The position numbers and the translations under genes were made by a program. Under the pieces are notes generated by a model, which had not been told where the DNA came from, searched no databases, and worked only from the letters and a program-made list of their open reading frames with translations. From the NCBI GenBank assembly GCA_030039655.1, contig JASHVC010000731.1:1-6011 (forward strand): a stretch of DNA of 6,011 bases. Reading direction: 5' to 3'. How positions within the stretch are numbered: position 1 is the first letter of the stretch; each line of letters opens with the position of its first letter. The stretch comes from Xanthobacteraceae bacterium. Lineage in GTDB: Bacteria; Pseudomonadota; Alphaproteobacteria; Rhizobiales; Xanthobacteraceae. Positions 5,509-6,011 of the stretch are shown one piece after another.

Positions 5509-5539
5509 AAGGCCCCTTTTGCAACACATTGGGGGCCTT
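5509..5539. promoter_or_regulatory. Inverted repeat in the yqgE/dsbD-like divergent region
   Basis: AAGGCCCC (5509-5516) is perfectly complementary to GGGGCCTT (5532-5539) across a 15-base loop that contains TTTT. Neither strand has a terminating T run directly after it. It may be a leader structure or a remnant. No sequence-specific function can be assigned. Confidence 0.35.
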
Positions 5540-5551
5540 ATCGATGGCACG

Positions 5552-5593
5552 CTCACGATCATGTCAGTGGCGCATGAGTGAGCTAGGTCCTAG
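5552..5593 (+). promoter_or_regulatory. Two consecutive dyads in the leader of the DsbD-like gene
   Basis: CTCAC-ga-TCATG (5552-5563) pairs with CATGA-GTGAG (5573-5582), giving ten base pairs with a two-base bulge and a 9-base loop. It is followed immediately by the perfect odd palindrome CTAGG-T-CCTAG (5583-5593), which ends nine bases before the ATG. Such structure next to a start codon could influence translation or bind a regulator. The start codon itself has only a weak Shine-Dalgarno (CAGAG). Confidence 0.35.
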
Positions 5594-5602
5594 ACAGCAG
5601 AG

Positions 5603-6011
5603 ATGCTCGCGGTGTCGTCCCGCCCATTAACGATTGTGACAATCGCTCTGGTCTGCCTGCCCAACCTGCGGGCGGCGCGGGCGCAGGACGCGACCGCGTG
5701 GCAGAGTGAGGCACACACTGAGGCGCGGCTGATCGCCGGCGCGATGATCAAGACACCGCACGAATCGTTCGTGCGTGCCGGCATCGAGATTCGCCTCGAC
5801 CCCGGTTGGAAGACCTATTGGCGTTATCCCGGCGATACCGGAGTGCCGCCCACGATCGAATTTGCCGGCTCTAACAACGTGAAGGCGGCACAGGTGCTGT
5901 GGCCGGCGCCGGAGCGATTCCCCGACGGAGCCGGCGGGTTCTCGATCGGCTATTTGGGCGAGGTCATTCTGCCGCTTCGAGTCGCACCGGCGGACCTTTC
6001 GCGACTTTCTA
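5603..6011 (+). CDS. DsbD N-terminal-domain-like secreted protein (partial, cut at window end)
   Basis: The frame is open from the ATG at 5603 to the end of the window, 136 codons so far, with an in-frame TAG at 5591 that fixes this as the first possible ATG. Residues 1-27 are a signal peptide (hydrophobic core LTIVTIALVCLP, cleavage after RAARA). The mature part contains FVRAGIEIRLDPGWKTYWRYPGDTGVPP (56-83) and VLWPAPERFPDGAGGFSIGYLGEVILPLRV (98-127). These blocks are typical of the DsbD alpha-type domain protein that sits next to yqgE in many Rhizobiales. In DsbD this periplasmic domain passes electrons to oxidised substrate proteins in cytochrome c maturation and disulfide isomerisation. 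The redox cysteine pair of the family would lie just beyond the cut, and the only cysteine visible is in the signal peptide. It is probably a stand-alone periplasmic protein, but a fused membrane part cannot be excluded. Confidence 0.85.
   Translation, partial: MLAVSSRPLTIVTIALVCLPNLRAARAQDATAWQSEAHTEARLIAGAMIKTPHESFVRAGIEIRLDPGWKTYWRYPGDTGVPPTIEFAGSNNVKAAQVLWPAPERFPDGAGGFSIGYLGEVILPLRVAPADLSRLS

Noticed and set aside
5226..5577. Plus-strand frames opposite the yqgE 5' end (5226-5417, 5236-5577)
   Set aside because: They are Arg/Pro/Ser-rich translations of the repeat antisense to yqgE with no family resemblance.
1..6011. Defence system, CRISPR array, toxin-antitoxin pair or prophage module
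   Set aside because: All identifiable genes are conserved alphaproteobacterial chromosomal genes. There are no regularly spaced repeats, integrase, transposase or small toxin-like pairs.

Overview
The window looks like chromosomal DNA from a high-GC alphaproteobacterium, most likely of the Rhizobiales (Hyphomicrobiales). The evidence is a cysteine-free bL31 protein of the alphaproteobacterial type, an RcdA/DUF1465 protein, a DUF1192 protein, and a YqgE gene that is divergent from a DsbD-alpha-like secreted protein. No mobile element, CRISPR array, tRNA or rRNA was seen. Most of the window is ordinary core genome, and the less ordinary signals are in the intergenic regions.

Left part (1-1408): rpmE (bL31, + strand) converges on rcdA (- strand) with only 11 bases between them. 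Upstream of rcdA lies a 373-base stretch without a protein gene (841-1213). It holds a very strong minus-strand intrinsic terminator with a GCAA tetraloop. Just upstream of that terminator are two further stem-loops, one of which carries an anti-Shine-Dalgarno sequence in its loop, so I propose a candidate small RNA. An AT-rich block with a one-mismatch CtrA-like site lies upstream of those stem-loops. A small DUF1192 gene follows on the minus strand.

Middle (1409-4645): a divergent intergenic region carries an 18-bp dyad that overlaps a possible -35 box for DUF1192, an 11-base C run, and a possible 11-codon upstream reading frame. It leads to a large c-di-GMP protein of 981 residues from a TTG start that has an excellent Shine-Dalgarno. 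The protein has a signal peptide, a periplasmic sensor domain, seven membrane helices, a PAS domain, a degenerate GGDEF domain (AGDQF) and an intact EAL domain. It is probably a membrane-linked c-di-GMP phosphodiesterase that senses an envelope signal.

Right part (4646-6011): a short convergent intergenic region made of degenerate small tandem repeats separates the EAL gene from yqgE (- strand). YqgE has an N-terminal tail that arose by an imperfect 60/54-bp tandem duplication. Divergent from it, and cut by the window end, is a secreted DsbD N-terminal-domain-like protein whose leader contains several stem-loops.

Functionally the genes cover translation (rpmE), cell-cycle proteolysis (rcdA), second-messenger turnover (EAL protein) and envelope or redox functions (yqgE, DsbD-like). 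They are not one operon. The arrangement is mostly single genes on alternating strands.
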